From positions 62,001 to 126,000 of the forward strand of contig JAEWEG010000066.1 of NCBI GenBank assembly GCA_023389575.1: a stretch of 64,000 bases of DNA, in the 5' to 3' direction. Numbering within the stretch: position 1 is the stretch's first letter; every line of letters starts with the position of its first letter. The position numbers were made by a program, and so were the translations under genes. The notes under the pieces are model-generated. The model did no database searches and was not told where the DNA came from. It saw only the letters and a list, made by a program, of their open reading frames with translations. Shown one piece after another: positions 53,043 through 60,775 of the stretch. This DNA is from Chloroflexota bacterium. Lineage in GTDB: Bacteria; Chloroflexota; Chloroflexia; Thermomicrobiales; UBA6265.

Positions 53043-53082
53043 GCACGATCGAGATCGTGCTGAATGGACCGCTCCGGTCCAT
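53043..53082 (-). other. tandem hairpins in nadA 5' leader
   Basis: Two perfect 8-bp hairpins fill most of the predicted leader: GCACGATC/GATCGTGC (53043-53060) and ATGGACCG/CGGTCCAT (53064-53082). The first ends 16 bases before the nadA ATG, close to the AGGAG ribosome site. They may be structural or regulatory, or protein-binding palindromes. Confidence 0.45.
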
Positions 53083-53094
53083 CGAATTCGCGAT

Positions 53095-53124
53095 ATGATA
53101 TGAGCGTCCATGAGTAATTGTCAA
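53095..53124 (-). promoter_or_regulatory. nadA promoter
   Basis: On the minus strand TTGACA (53124-53119), an 18-base spacer and TATCAT (53100-53095). The -35 box lies inside the palindrome of the first repeat, so a bound repressor would block it. Confidence 0.65.
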
Positions 53125-53138
53125 CATGACACTAAGTC
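53113..53138 (-). promoter_or_regulatory. probable operator repeat 1 upstream of nadA
   Basis: A 26-base unit centred on the palindrome TGTCA-ACA-TGACA (53119-53131), nearly identical to a second copy 57 bases away. The half-site TGTCA/TGACA recalls operators of niacin/NAD repressors, but the regulator is not identified. Confidence 0.6.
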
Positions 53139-53169
53139 GAGATTTGAGCCTATTCTGACGCATACCAAT

Positions 53170-53195
53170 AGTAATTGTCAATATGACACTAAGTC
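53170..53195 (-). promoter_or_regulatory. probable operator repeat 2 upstream of nadA
   Basis: The second copy of the 26-base unit with one difference (core TGTCA-ATA-TGACA, 53176-53188). The 57-base spacing is about five and a half helical turns. It could also influence the divergent LLM gene starting at 53292. Confidence 0.6.
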
Positions 53196-53291
53196 CTCCC
53201 CGGAGTCTGGATCCGGGTCTCGTGAATCGATGGTTGCCTGTACTATCTGGAAAGCGAAAATGTCCGACGCCTCCCGAGCCAGGAATCCACC

Positions 53292-54227
53292 ATGCCGAAT
53301 ACATCGCTCCGCATTGGCCTCCAGCTTCCAGAAGTCGAATACGTCGCGTCATGGTCCGAATACGTCGACATGGCCAGATTGGCCGAGGACGCCGGGTTCG
53401 ACTCCCTGTGGATGGGTGATCACCTGCTCTACCGGAACCCCGGACAGCCCACCACCGGGCCGTGGGAGTGCCTCACGGTGCTCACCGCGCTGGCGACGGT
53501 CACGTCCAGGGTCGAGCTTGGCCCGCTGGTGCTCTCCACCTCGTTCCGCAATCCGGCGATGACCGCCAAGATCGCAGAGACCATCGACGAGATTAGTGGC
53601 GGCAGGTTCGTGCTCGGACTCGGGGCCGGTTGGAACCAGGCGGAATACGCCGCGTTCGGATTTCCGTTCGGCCATCGCTTCGCGCGGTTCGCGGAAGCGT
53701 TCGATATCATCCATTCGCTTATTCGCACCGGCGAAGTGGACTTCTCCGGCACCTATTACGAAGCCAGCGAATGCGAGATCGTTCCACGCGGTCCCAGAGC
53801 CGGTGCCATGCCGATCCTGATCGGCTCCACCGGCGAGCGCATGCTCCGGCACACGCTCGATCGCGCCGATCAGTGGAACATCTGGTACGCGGACTACGGC
53901 AACTCACCGGATGGCCTCGCGCCATATCTCGATCGAGTGGACCGCGTCTGCCGCGAACTGGGGCGAGATCCGGAAACACTCGAACGATCGGCCGCCGTGC
54001 TCGTCACGGCGCCGGGCGGCTCCACACGGTCGACCGGCGCCCACCACGAGCGGTTCATCCCAGGCATCACCGGCGATCCCCAGGAGGTTGGGCAACAGCT
54101 CGCGGCGTTCTCCGCCGCTGGCATCAGTCATCTCCAGGTGGTGCTGGACCCAATCACGCCTTCGGCCATCGAATGGCTGCGGCCCGCGCTCGACCACGCC
54201 AGGACCATCGCATCGGGAGCATCATGA
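53292..54227 (+). CDS. LLM-class (luciferase-like) flavin-dependent oxidoreductase
   Basis: A 311-residue TIM-barrel protein of the bacterial luciferase/F420-dependent family. RIGLQLPEVEYV at the N-terminus, LAEDAGFDSLWMGDHLLY, TSRVELGPLVLSTSFRNPAMTAKIAETIDEISGGRFVLGLGAGWNQAEYAAFGFPF and PILIGSTGERMLRHTLDRAD are the family blocks. GLGAGW and the preceding region suggest an F420-type member, but FMN use cannot be excluded. The stop overlaps the HAD gene (ATGA). No F420 synthesis gene is present in the window. Confidence 0.9.
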   Translation: MPNTSLRIGLQLPEVEYVASWSEYVDMARLAEDAGFDSLWMGDHLLYRNPGQPTTGPWECLTVLTALATVTSRVELGPLVLSTSFRNPAMTAKIAETIDEISGGRFVLGLGAGWNQAEYAAFGFPFGHRFARFAEAFDIIHSLIRTGEVDFSGTYYEASECEIVPRGPRAGAMPILIGSTGERMLRHTLDRADQWNIWYADYGNSPDGLAPYLDRVDRVCRELGRDPETLERSAAVLVTAPGGSTRSTGAHHERFIPGITGDPQEVGQQLAAFSAAGISHLQVVLDPITPSAIEWLRPALDHARTIASGAS

Positions 54228-54955
54228 ATTCCATCCAACGCTATCACCGACAGCACCTCATCCTCGACGCCGACGACACGCTCTGGGAGAACAACATCTA
54301 CTTCGAGCGCGCGTTCGAGGACTTCGTCAGATTCCTTGATCACGAGCACCTCACCAGTTCCGAGATTCAGGTCATACTCGACGAACTGGAAATCGCCAAC
54401 CGCGCCACGCACGGATACGGTGCCCGCGCCTTCGCGCGTAGCTTGAGAGACACGTTCCAGCGAATCGTGGGTGTTCCGGACAACCATCCTGACCTGGACA
54501 CCGCCGAACAACTCGGCCTCCGAATCCTCGAAGACCCCTTCGACCTGATGGAAGGCGTCGCCAGCACGCTTTACGCCCTGCACGGACATCACAGGCTCTA
54601 CCTGCTGACGAAGGGCCACGATGTCGAGCAACGGCCCAAGATTGAGCGGTCGGGCCTCGAAGACAGGTTCGACGCGGTCATCATCACGCCGGAGAAAACA
54701 CCCGAGACCTACCAAAACACGGTCGACAGCCTCGGGATAGATCCTTCCGAGACCTGGATGATCGGGAATTCGCCGCGTTCGGACATCAATCCGGCGCTCG
54801 CCGCTGGCTTGAACGCGGTCTACATTCCCCACCCGCGCACCTGGCACCTCGAGGTAAAACAACTCGCGACGCCACCCACCACCGACCGGCGTCTCCTTCA
54901 ACTCGAGCGTTTCAGCCTGCTCCTGAATGTCTTCGTCCCCACCTACGGCAAGTGA
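54224..54955 (+). CDS. HAD superfamily hydrolase
   Basis: A 243-residue phosphatase-like protein. Motif I is LILDADDTLWENN (nucleophile and acid Asp), motif II LYLLTKG, motif III the lysine in ITPEKTPETYQ, and motif IV WMIGNSPRSDINPALAAG. The cap inserted between motifs I and II is helical (YFERAFEDFVRFLDHEHL). The substrate is unknown. It is translationally coupled to the LLM oxidoreductase; the long open frame upstream of 54224 only shadows that gene. Confidence 0.88.
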   Translation: MNSIQRYHRQHLILDADDTLWENNIYFERAFEDFVRFLDHEHLTSSEIQVILDELEIANRATHGYGARAFARSLRDTFQRIVGVPDNHPDLDTAEQLGLRILEDPFDLMEGVASTLYALHGHHRLYLLTKGHDVEQRPKIERSGLEDRFDAVIITPEKTPETYQNTVDSLGIDPSETWMIGNSPRSDINPALAAGLNAVYIPHPRTWHLEVKQLATPPTTDRRLLQLERFSLLLNVFVPTYGK

Positions 54956-55315
54956 CGCCGGCTCCGCCGTGATTGGCCGGCCCCGTCACGATCGGTACGG
55001 AGATTCTCCCCGGCCGCGATCCCATCGTGTCGAGGCGAGTGCAAGCCCCGACATGGGTCTCCCTTCCCGGAGTAAGTGTGAGACCGTCGCGGCTCCCAAC
55101 CCAGGCTACCCTCGCCCCTTGCGCTTAGCGGTTGCCGCCACGGCCGTAAGCCATTATTCCTGTACGGACATTGAGGAAACGCCATCCGATAGGGCTAGTT
55201 GCCTCACGAAATAATCTGGCAACCTTCAGGGCAATAGCGTAGGATCAAGCCAGTGGGGCCTGTGCCTGACAGGCACAATTCAATTGCTACAAGCTATACA
55301 GACTGGTTGGACTTC
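54956..55315. other. intergenic region upstream of the SH3b hydrolase gene
   Basis: 360 bases with no gene that I can support. It contains possible stems (around 55010-55080, and a 7-bp hairpin at 55261-55277, TGTGCCT/AGGCACA) and a TATACA at 55295-55300 that might be a -10 box. I tried to fit a ydaO-type (c-di-AMP) riboswitch because of the cell-wall gene downstream, but the consensus is not met. Confidence 0.35.
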
Positions 55316-56794
55316 GTGCGCAAGATTTCGGCATGCGTGTTCGTTGCGCTGCTTATCGCGGCAATCGCGCCCAATATTCCTTATCCTGGCAACGCGAGCA
55401 TCGCGGTGGCGCAGACCCCCTCGGCGACCACGACCGACCGGTTGAACCTGCGCGGGGGGCCGGCTCTGTCGTACCCCGTGATCGCGGTAATCCCGCTCGC
55501 CGCGAGCGTTTCGCTGAACGGCCAGGAAACGAACGGATTCCAGTCGGTGACGTGGTCCGGCCAGTCTGGATGGGCGTTCGGAACGTACCTCTCCATCGAC
55601 ACACCAGCTCCCGCCCCGTCCCAGACCGCCACGACCACCGACCGCCTCAACCTTCGCCGCGAGCCTTCATTGTCGGGCGCGGTGATCACCGTTCTGCCAA
55701 TCCAGGCGATCGTGACCCTGACGGGTGAATCGCGCAATGGTTTCAGGCAGGTCACCTGGGGCGCGTACAGCGGATGGGTCTCGACCGACTACCTGAGCAG
55801 TGGCGGCTCCACACCGCCACCGCCCGTGGTCACTCCCAGTCCCAATGGCCAAACCACTGAAAACGTGAACCTCCGAACCGGCCCCGGACTCCAGCACTCG
55901 GTGATCAGGGTGGTCCCCAATGGCACGCGCGTTGTGCTGACTGGGCAATCCTCGAACGGATTCCGCTCCGTCTCCGTGAATGGAACCACGGGCTGGCTCT
56001 CCGCGGACTACGTGGTCGCCGACGCCGCGGCGCCCGCCCCCACCGAGAAGGTCACCACCACCGATCGTCTGAACCTGCGGTCCGGGCCGAACACCACCTC
56101 AGCTGTTCTGGCGGTAATTCCGAATGGCGCTTCGGTGGAACTCACCGGGCAGTCATCGAACGGCTTCCGGTCGGTGTCCTATGCCGGTCGCAAAGGCTGG
56201 GCGTTCGAGGCATACCTGACGATTCCCGCCACCCCACCTCCACCGCCACCACCGCCCGTGGTCGAGGACGCGCCATTCGACGTGACCAACACCATCATTG
56301 GCCCGGCCCGCGGCAGCGCGGAACAAGCTCTCGAATATGCCCGCCAGCGTGGCGCGCTGCGCATGGACCAGGTCACGCTGTACATCACGGAGATTTATCG
56401 CCGGGCGCCACAGGTCGGGTTCGACCCCGCGCTGCTGGTCGCCCAATCCGCTCTCGAAACGAACTACTGGCGGAGCGACTGGTGGGTGAATCGTCTGAAC
56501 CCCGCTGGAATCGGAATCAACGGTGATCCCGCGCAGGAAGCAGCGAGTGCCTACTTTGCCTCCGGTACGATTTCCGCCCGGGCCCAACTCGCGCACATGC
56601 ACGCCGAGGTCATTGGCAATCGCCTGCCACTTCCCCCTGTCCTGCAGGGGGTCGATCCCACCTACCAGCGGGTGTTCGCCGCCGGGTGGGCCGGAACCAT
56701 CGTCACGCTCGAAGACCTCTCCGGCACCTGGGCGGTGGATCCTCGCTACCATGAAAAGATCGTCGTGCGGGCAATCGCTATCTTTGGGCAATAG
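55316..56794 (+). CDS. secreted protein with four SH3b domains and glucosaminidase-like C-terminal domain
   Basis: A 492-residue exported protein. The signal peptide is about residues 1-35 (SACVFVALLIAAIAPNIP). Four SH3b repeats follow, each with LNLR-GP/VNLRTGP, an IPxxxxVxLTG strand and NGFRxVxW/GWxxxxYL: about 38-98, 103-165, 182-245 and 254-315. A proline-rich hinge (PPPPPPPP) leads to a lysozyme/glucosaminidase-like domain (about 335-492) with LLVAQSALETNYW and NRLNPAGIGINGDP. It is probably a peptidoglycan hydrolase. The start is uncertain; GTG 55316 gives the best signal peptide. Its 3' end overlaps the convergent kinase gene by 17 bases. Confidence 0.8.
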   Translation: MRKISACVFVALLIAAIAPNIPYPGNASIAVAQTPSATTTDRLNLRGGPALSYPVIAVIPLAASVSLNGQETNGFQSVTWSGQSGWAFGTYLSIDTPAPAPSQTATTTDRLNLRREPSLSGAVITVLPIQAIVTLTGESRNGFRQVTWGAYSGWVSTDYLSSGGSTPPPPVVTPSPNGQTTENVNLRTGPGLQHSVIRVVPNGTRVVLTGQSSNGFRSVSVNGTTGWLSADYVVADAAAPAPTEKVTTTDRLNLRSGPNTTSAVLAVIPNGASVELTGQSSNGFRSVSYAGRKGWAFEAYLTIPATPPPPPPPPVVEDAPFDVTNTIIGPARGSAEQALEYARQRGALRMDQVTLYITEIYRRAPQVGFDPALLVAQSALETNYWRSDWWVNRLNPAGIGINGDPAQEAASAYFASGTISARAQLAHMHAEVIGNRLPLPPVLQGVDPTYQRVFAAGWAGTIVTLEDLSGTWAVDPRYHEKIVVRAIAIFGQ

Positions 56795-57941
56795 CCATCC
56801 GGGCCTGGGCGGAGGGGAGACGCACGGTGATGGCGGTGCCCTCCCCCAGCGTTGACTCGGCCCACACCTGACCTCCCTGCATCTGAACCAGGTGCTGCAC
56901 GATGCTGAGCCCCAGTCCCGCGCCACCCTTCTCCCCGATCTCCTCGCCCTGGTAATAGCGATCGAAGATTTTCTCAAGCACGTCCGGCGGTATTCCCACC
57001 CCGGTATCCCGCACGACGATTCGCACCCAGGAAGGGTCCGGATCGCTCTGGACCTGGATGATCACCAGCCCGCCAGCCTGAGTGTGCCGGATCGCGTTGT
57101 GGAGGAGGTTGTTGATCACCTGGGTGATTCGCGTTTCATCGCCCAGCGCGTCGGGCACGTCCGGATCAACCTGAGCGTTCACGCTCACGCGTCCGGTCTT
57201 CAGCGCGTATGGGCGAACACTGGCGACCGCGTCATTGGCGAGATCCCCCGCCGAGACCGGGATACGCTCGACGGGCAGGACGCCTTCCTCAATCCGCGAC
57301 GACGTAAACAGGTCCTCGATCAACCGCGAGAGCGTCTGGACCTCATGCTCGATCGCGGCGAACGACGTCTCGGTCGCGATCGCATCGCCACCGTCCGAGT
57401 GCATCTGCGCATCCAGATGCCCCTTGATCACGGCGATCGGCGTGCGAAGGTCGTGCGAGATGTTCGCCACGAACGCCCGGCGCTGGCGCTCGGCCGCGCC
57501 GAGCTGCGAGGTCAACGCGTTGAAACTCTCGGCGAACCGGCCCAGTTCATCCTCGGTGATGACCGCCACCTTCTGATCGAACCGACCGGCGGCGATCGCG
57601 TTCGAGCCCGCCTCCAGTTCGGATATCTGGTTGAGCAGTTTCCTCGAAACCACCATCGCGGCAATGCGCGCCACGATCACCCCACACAGGGTGATGAGCG
57701 CGATCTGGATCAGCACGAACACGGTGATCATGGCGAACTGGGGCACCAGTTCGTAGACATCGACCGGCTGATAGCCCGCGAGGATGATGATGCTCAGCAG
57801 CAGCACGAAGCCGCCCGCGGCGTAGACGAATGTGCTGGCCGTCACCGCCGCCAGGTGCGATACGGCGAGCCGCATCCTGATCGACCGGCGCATCCGTTGC
57901 CGGAGGGTCGGCCGTCTCCGCGACTCGTGATGGTCGATCAC
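56778..57941 (-). CDS. sensor histidine kinase
   Basis: A 387-residue membrane kinase. Two membrane segments (about 37-56 and 70-92) flank a very short external loop of about 14 residues. A HAMP-like segment follows (about 93-145), then the H-box NISHDLRTPIAVIKGHL with H163, the N-box VINNLLHNAIRHT, and the G boxes VRDTGVGIP and GAGLGLSIVQHLV. The tiny external loop suggests sensing within the membrane or through a partner, perhaps the small membrane protein encoded at 58713-58886. The start overlaps the response regulator stop (ATGA). Confidence 0.93.
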   Translation of the reverse strand: MIDHHESRRRPTLRQRMRRSIRMRLAVSHLAAVTASTFVYAAGGFVLLLSIIILAGYQPVDVYELVPQFAMITVFVLIQIALITLCGVIVARIAAMVVSRKLLNQISELEAGSNAIAAGRFDQKVAVITEDELGRFAESFNALTSQLGAAERQRRAFVANISHDLRTPIAVIKGHLDAQMHSDGGDAIATETSFAAIEHEVQTLSRLIEDLFTSSRIEEGVLPVERIPVSAGDLANDAVASVRPYALKTGRVSVNAQVDPDVPDALGDETRITQVINNLLHNAIRHTQAGGLVIIQVQSDPDPSWVRIVVRDTGVGIPPDVLEKIFDRYYQGEEIGEKGGAGLGLSIVQHLVQMQGGQVWAESTLGEGTAITVRLPSAQARMAIAQR

Positions 57942-58657
57942 CGCTGGGGCCTGGCCGTGAAGCGATATCCGACGCCCCAGACGGTCTCGATGTAGTCGCC
58001 AGGCGACTCGGCGCCGCCGAGCTTTTTGCGCAGGCGCTGAATATGGCTGTCAACGGTGCGGTCGAAGACCACGGCGTCGCCGCCCCACACCTCCTCGAGC
58101 ACGAATTCGCGGCTGAACACTCGTCCAGGATTGCTCGCCAGCAGGCGCAGCAGCGCGAACTCGGTGGCGGTCAGGGACACCATGTCGCCCTGGCTGATCA
58201 CCTCGTGGGCCGCCACGTTGATCGTGAGGTCCGGAAACGTGATCGTCTCGTCAACCGGCTTCGGGCTGGAATGCTCGCGAATCATCGCCGTTCGCCGGAG
58301 GATCGCCCCGACCCGCGCCTGAAGTTCGCGCATGGAAAACGGCTTGGTCAGGTAGTCATCCGCTCCCAGTTCCAATCCGAGCACCTTGTCCAGCTCGGTC
58401 GACCGGGCGGTCAACATCAGAATCGGGACGGACGCGGTTGCCCGGATTCGCCGGGTCACCTCGATCCCGTCGAACCCGGGCAACATGATGTCGAGTAAAA
58501 CGATGTCCGGTTCGAGCGTCAGGGCCGACTCGACCGCGGTCGGGCCGTCGTGCGCGACGCTGACCCTGTGACCCGCCCCTTCCATCTCACGACGGATCAA
58601 TGCTTCCAGTTCGAGTTCGTCTTCAACGATCAAAACGTGCGCCAATGCCCCGCTCAC
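57938..58657 (-). CDS. OmpR/PhoB-family response regulator
   Basis: A 239-residue two-domain regulator. The receiver domain has VLIVEDE (E12, D13), phospho-acceptor D56 in VLLDIMLPGFDG, T83 in MLTARS, and K105 in LTKPFSMREL. The C-terminal winged helix (about 140-235) has LTATEFALLRLLASNPGRVFSREFVLEEVWG and RTVDSHIQRLRKKLG, the DNA-recognition helix. It precedes and overlaps its cognate kinase. The GTG at 58657 is a judgement, because the frame is open further upstream and a TTG follows three codons later. Confidence 0.93.
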   Translation of the reverse strand: MSGALAHVLIVEDELELEALIRREMEGAGHRVSVAHDGPTAVESALTLEPDIVLLDIMLPGFDGIEVTRRIRATASVPILMLTARSTELDKVLGLELGADDYLTKPFSMRELQARVGAILRRTAMIREHSSPKPVDETITFPDLTINVAAHEVISQGDMVSLTATEFALLRLLASNPGRVFSREFVLEEVWGGDAVVFDRTVDSHIQRLRKKLGGAESPGDYIETVWGVGYRFTARPQR

Positions 58658-58679
58658 CCTTCCCCTGCGACTTGAGAAC

Positions 58680-58703
58680 GCCACTGGCGCGAACACCAGT
58701 GGC
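58680..58703 (-). other. stem-loop between small membrane ORF and response regulator
   Basis: GCCACTGG and CCAGTGGC form an 8-bp stem with 8-base loop, in the 55-base gap. No T-run follows. It might limit read-through from the small gene into the two-component operon. Confidence 0.4.
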
Positions 58704-58712
58704 CCAGATTCG

Positions 58713-58886
58713 TTACGCGGCGTTTGGCCGGTGGTCATCGACCGTGTCCATCAGTCCGCCTTGCATGACGGTCAGCTTCGGACGGGCCGGTCGCTCCGAA
58801 AGTATTTCAATGACCATTGGCGCCACCGCGGTGGCAACGAAGAGCAACGATACTCCAGTGACGATGATGGCGGGGATGATGTACAT
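58713..58886 (-). CDS. small single-span membrane protein (57 aa) upstream of the two-component system
   Basis: A 57-codon frame with a very good ribosome site (AAAGGAGAGG, about 8 bases before ATG). The protein starts YIIPAIIVTGVSLLFVATAV, a single transmembrane helix, followed by a charged tail EILSERPARPKLTVMQ and an acidic end. It lies upstream of the response regulator and kinase on the same strand, separated by a hairpin. Its position and topology suggest a regulator or sensor accessory for the kinase, which itself has almost no external domain. No family is recognised. It could not be identified by length alone; the ribosome site and hydrophobic segment are the evidence. Confidence 0.65.
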   Translation of the reverse strand: MYIIPAIIVTGVSLLFVATAVAPMVIEILSERPARPKLTVMQGGLMDTVDDHRPNAA

Positions 58887-59059
58887 GTGAACGCCTCTCC
58901 TTTGAGGTCAGGCGGTGTTATCCGCCTCGCTGTTTCTTACTGATTTCAGTATCACGTCCATCTGTTGTGCGCCGTTCGCCGAATCATCGCGATATCTTGA
59001 CGATATGTGGCGAAAGTGTTGCGTCCACGCCGTTTCAGCGTGGATATCCGCCGCCAGAA
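58887..59059. other. spacer upstream of the small membrane ORF
   Basis: 173 bases with no gene. It contains a perfect 14-base palindrome TACTGATTTCAGTA (58938-58951), a possible operator for the small gene and two-component operon, and a CGATAT direct repeat near 58988-59003. Confidence 0.35.
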
Positions 59060-60559
59060 TCAGGGCAACCAGCCGGTCACCGTGTCCCAGCCGTCCATGA
59101 GGTCGTTGCTCACCCTTCGGTAGCCATCGGCCAGATTGTTTGGGATCGCGATGGCCCGCATCGCCCCGGTCATGTCCAGGCCGTCAACCCATACCCATCC
59201 ACTGATTGTCTCGCCACCCGCCTCGACCTCGATCGGCCACCATTCGAGACCCGTGCCGGATTCAGGCATTCCCGTTATGGCGACCTCGCTACCCATCGGC
59301 AAAGTTGCGATCAGCTCTGAGTCTTTGTCAGGACCGGTGCGAACGTTGAGGTTGTCGTTTACCGTCGCGCGCATCTCTGGTGCCATCCCGATAACTCCGT
59401 TGACCATCGAGCCCACGCCGTCGGTTCCCGCCAGGTTCACACCCACCACGGCCGTCACGATCGCCATCAGCAGGCACATGCGCCACATCACATGGCGAAC
59501 CCGGGGTGAACGTCGCAATCGCTGACCGCCCGCAACCCAGGCCCGTCTCGCCAGGCCCGGCCCACGCGGCTCCTCGTCGACGATCTCGGGTTCGTCGTCG
59601 TCCGCGTCAGCATCGCCGGTGTCGCCAACCGACCGGGATGGCAGGAGCGCCGTCAGGGCGGAAAACATCCCACCGCCAACGTCGGTGGTGGTGTTGATTC
59701 CCCGGACCGCCGCCTGCGCGAATGCCCCAGCGGTCTCGAACCTGTCCGCCGGATGCTTCTCCATGGCGCGGCCGACCACGTCGTCCACCCAGACGGGCAA
59801 CTCCAGGTCCGGCCGCACGTGGGACGGCGGTTCTGGTTCCACGTACCGGTGCATGTCGATCAGCGCCTGCTGTTCGGCCTCTCCCTGCAGCCCGGGCGCC
59901 TCGAAGGGCGGCCGGCCGGTGACCATCTCGTAAAACACACAACCCAGCGAATAGATGTCGGTCTGACCAGCGACCGGTTCCTTGTTCACTTGTTCCGGCG
60001 CGAGGTACGCGGCCGTGCCGAAAAGTTCCCCGCCAACATGGTCCTGGCGTGGCGCGAACTCCTGCGCCAGCCCAAAGTCGATCAGCTTCACCGCGCCATC
60101 ATCGCCGAGCAGGATGTTCTGCGGCTTGAGGTCCAGATGCACCACCAGGCGCACGTGAATGGAGTCCAGCGCTTCCGTCACGTTGGTCAACACGCGCACC
60201 GCCTCTTCGAGATCCAGCGCGCCGTCCTGCTCGATGATGGACTTGAGCGTTCGCCCTTCGATCAGTTCAAGCACGAGCCAGGGACCATCCAGGAAGTTCC
60301 CGTAATAGCCAACCACGTTCGGATGCGACGCGAAGTTCGTCATCCGGCCCTCGTTATTGAAGCGCCTGATCGCCTCCGGGCTTTCCCTGTATCGCTCGTG
60401 CAGACGCTTCACGGCCACCGGCCGCCTCGTCGCGATTTCCCGCCCGCGATAGACCGTGGAGAGCCCGCCCTTGCCGAGCACCTCGTCGAGGTACACCTCG
60501 AATGCCCCCGCTATGACCACCGTGTTGGCAGTATTTGCTCTGGATGGGCTCTCGATCAT
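59060..60559 (-). CDS. transmembrane Ser/Thr protein kinase with extracellular SH3b domain
   Basis: A 499-residue Hanks-type kinase. The glycine loop is GKGGLSTV (29-36), K51 in VAVKRL, E70, catalytic loop HLDLKPQN (141-148, D143), DFG 161-163 and APEQ 187-190. The usual HRD is HLD, so this is a non-RD kinase that may not need activation-loop phosphorylation. After the kinase domain (to about 285) come an acidic linker, one membrane span (about 359-377) and an outer SH3b domain (about 397-462, DNLNVRTGPDKDSELIATLPMGSEV). SH3b replaces the PASTA repeats common in such kinases. The start at 60559 is uncertain; the frame is open to 60688. Confidence 0.88.
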   Translation of the reverse strand: MIESPSRANTANTVVIAGAFEVYLDEVLGKGGLSTVYRGREIATRRPVAVKRLHERYRESPEAIRRFNNEGRMTNFASHPNVVGYYGNFLDGPWLVLELIEGRTLKSIIEQDGALDLEEAVRVLTNVTEALDSIHVRLVVHLDLKPQNILLGDDGAVKLIDFGLAQEFAPRQDHVGGELFGTAAYLAPEQVNKEPVAGQTDIYSLGCVFYEMVTGRPPFEAPGLQGEAEQQALIDMHRYVEPEPPSHVRPDLELPVWVDDVVGRAMEKHPADRFETAGAFAQAAVRGINTTTDVGGGMFSALTALLPSRSVGDTGDADADDDEPEIVDEEPRGPGLARRAWVAGGQRLRRSPRVRHVMWRMCLLMAIVTAVVGVNLAGTDGVGSMVNGVIGMAPEMRATVNDNLNVRTGPDKDSELIATLPMGSEVAITGMPESGTGLEWWPIEVEAGGETISGWVWVDGLDMTGAMRAIAIPNNLADGYRRVSNDLMDGWDTVTGWLP

Positions 60560-60775
60560 GCCGGGCGAAGCACCTGGGTACAAGCTGGATACGTGGACGT
60601 CGTCGCGGGCAGATGGAACTGTCTTGCCTGTGCGTACACCTTCAACTGTATCAGAGGCCGATGCACGCTTCCCCGACCACCGATCCACCTAAAGCGGGCG
60701 CAAGTTGCCGCTCCCTTGCGGGATCGGTATGATGCCAGTCAAAGTCTCTGAGCCACATTCATGAAAGGATCAGGC

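Noticed and set aside
54956..55315. ydaO-type c-di-AMP riboswitch upstream of the SH3b hydrolase
   Set aside because: Context is suggestive, but the conserved sequence blocks are not found on the plus strand.
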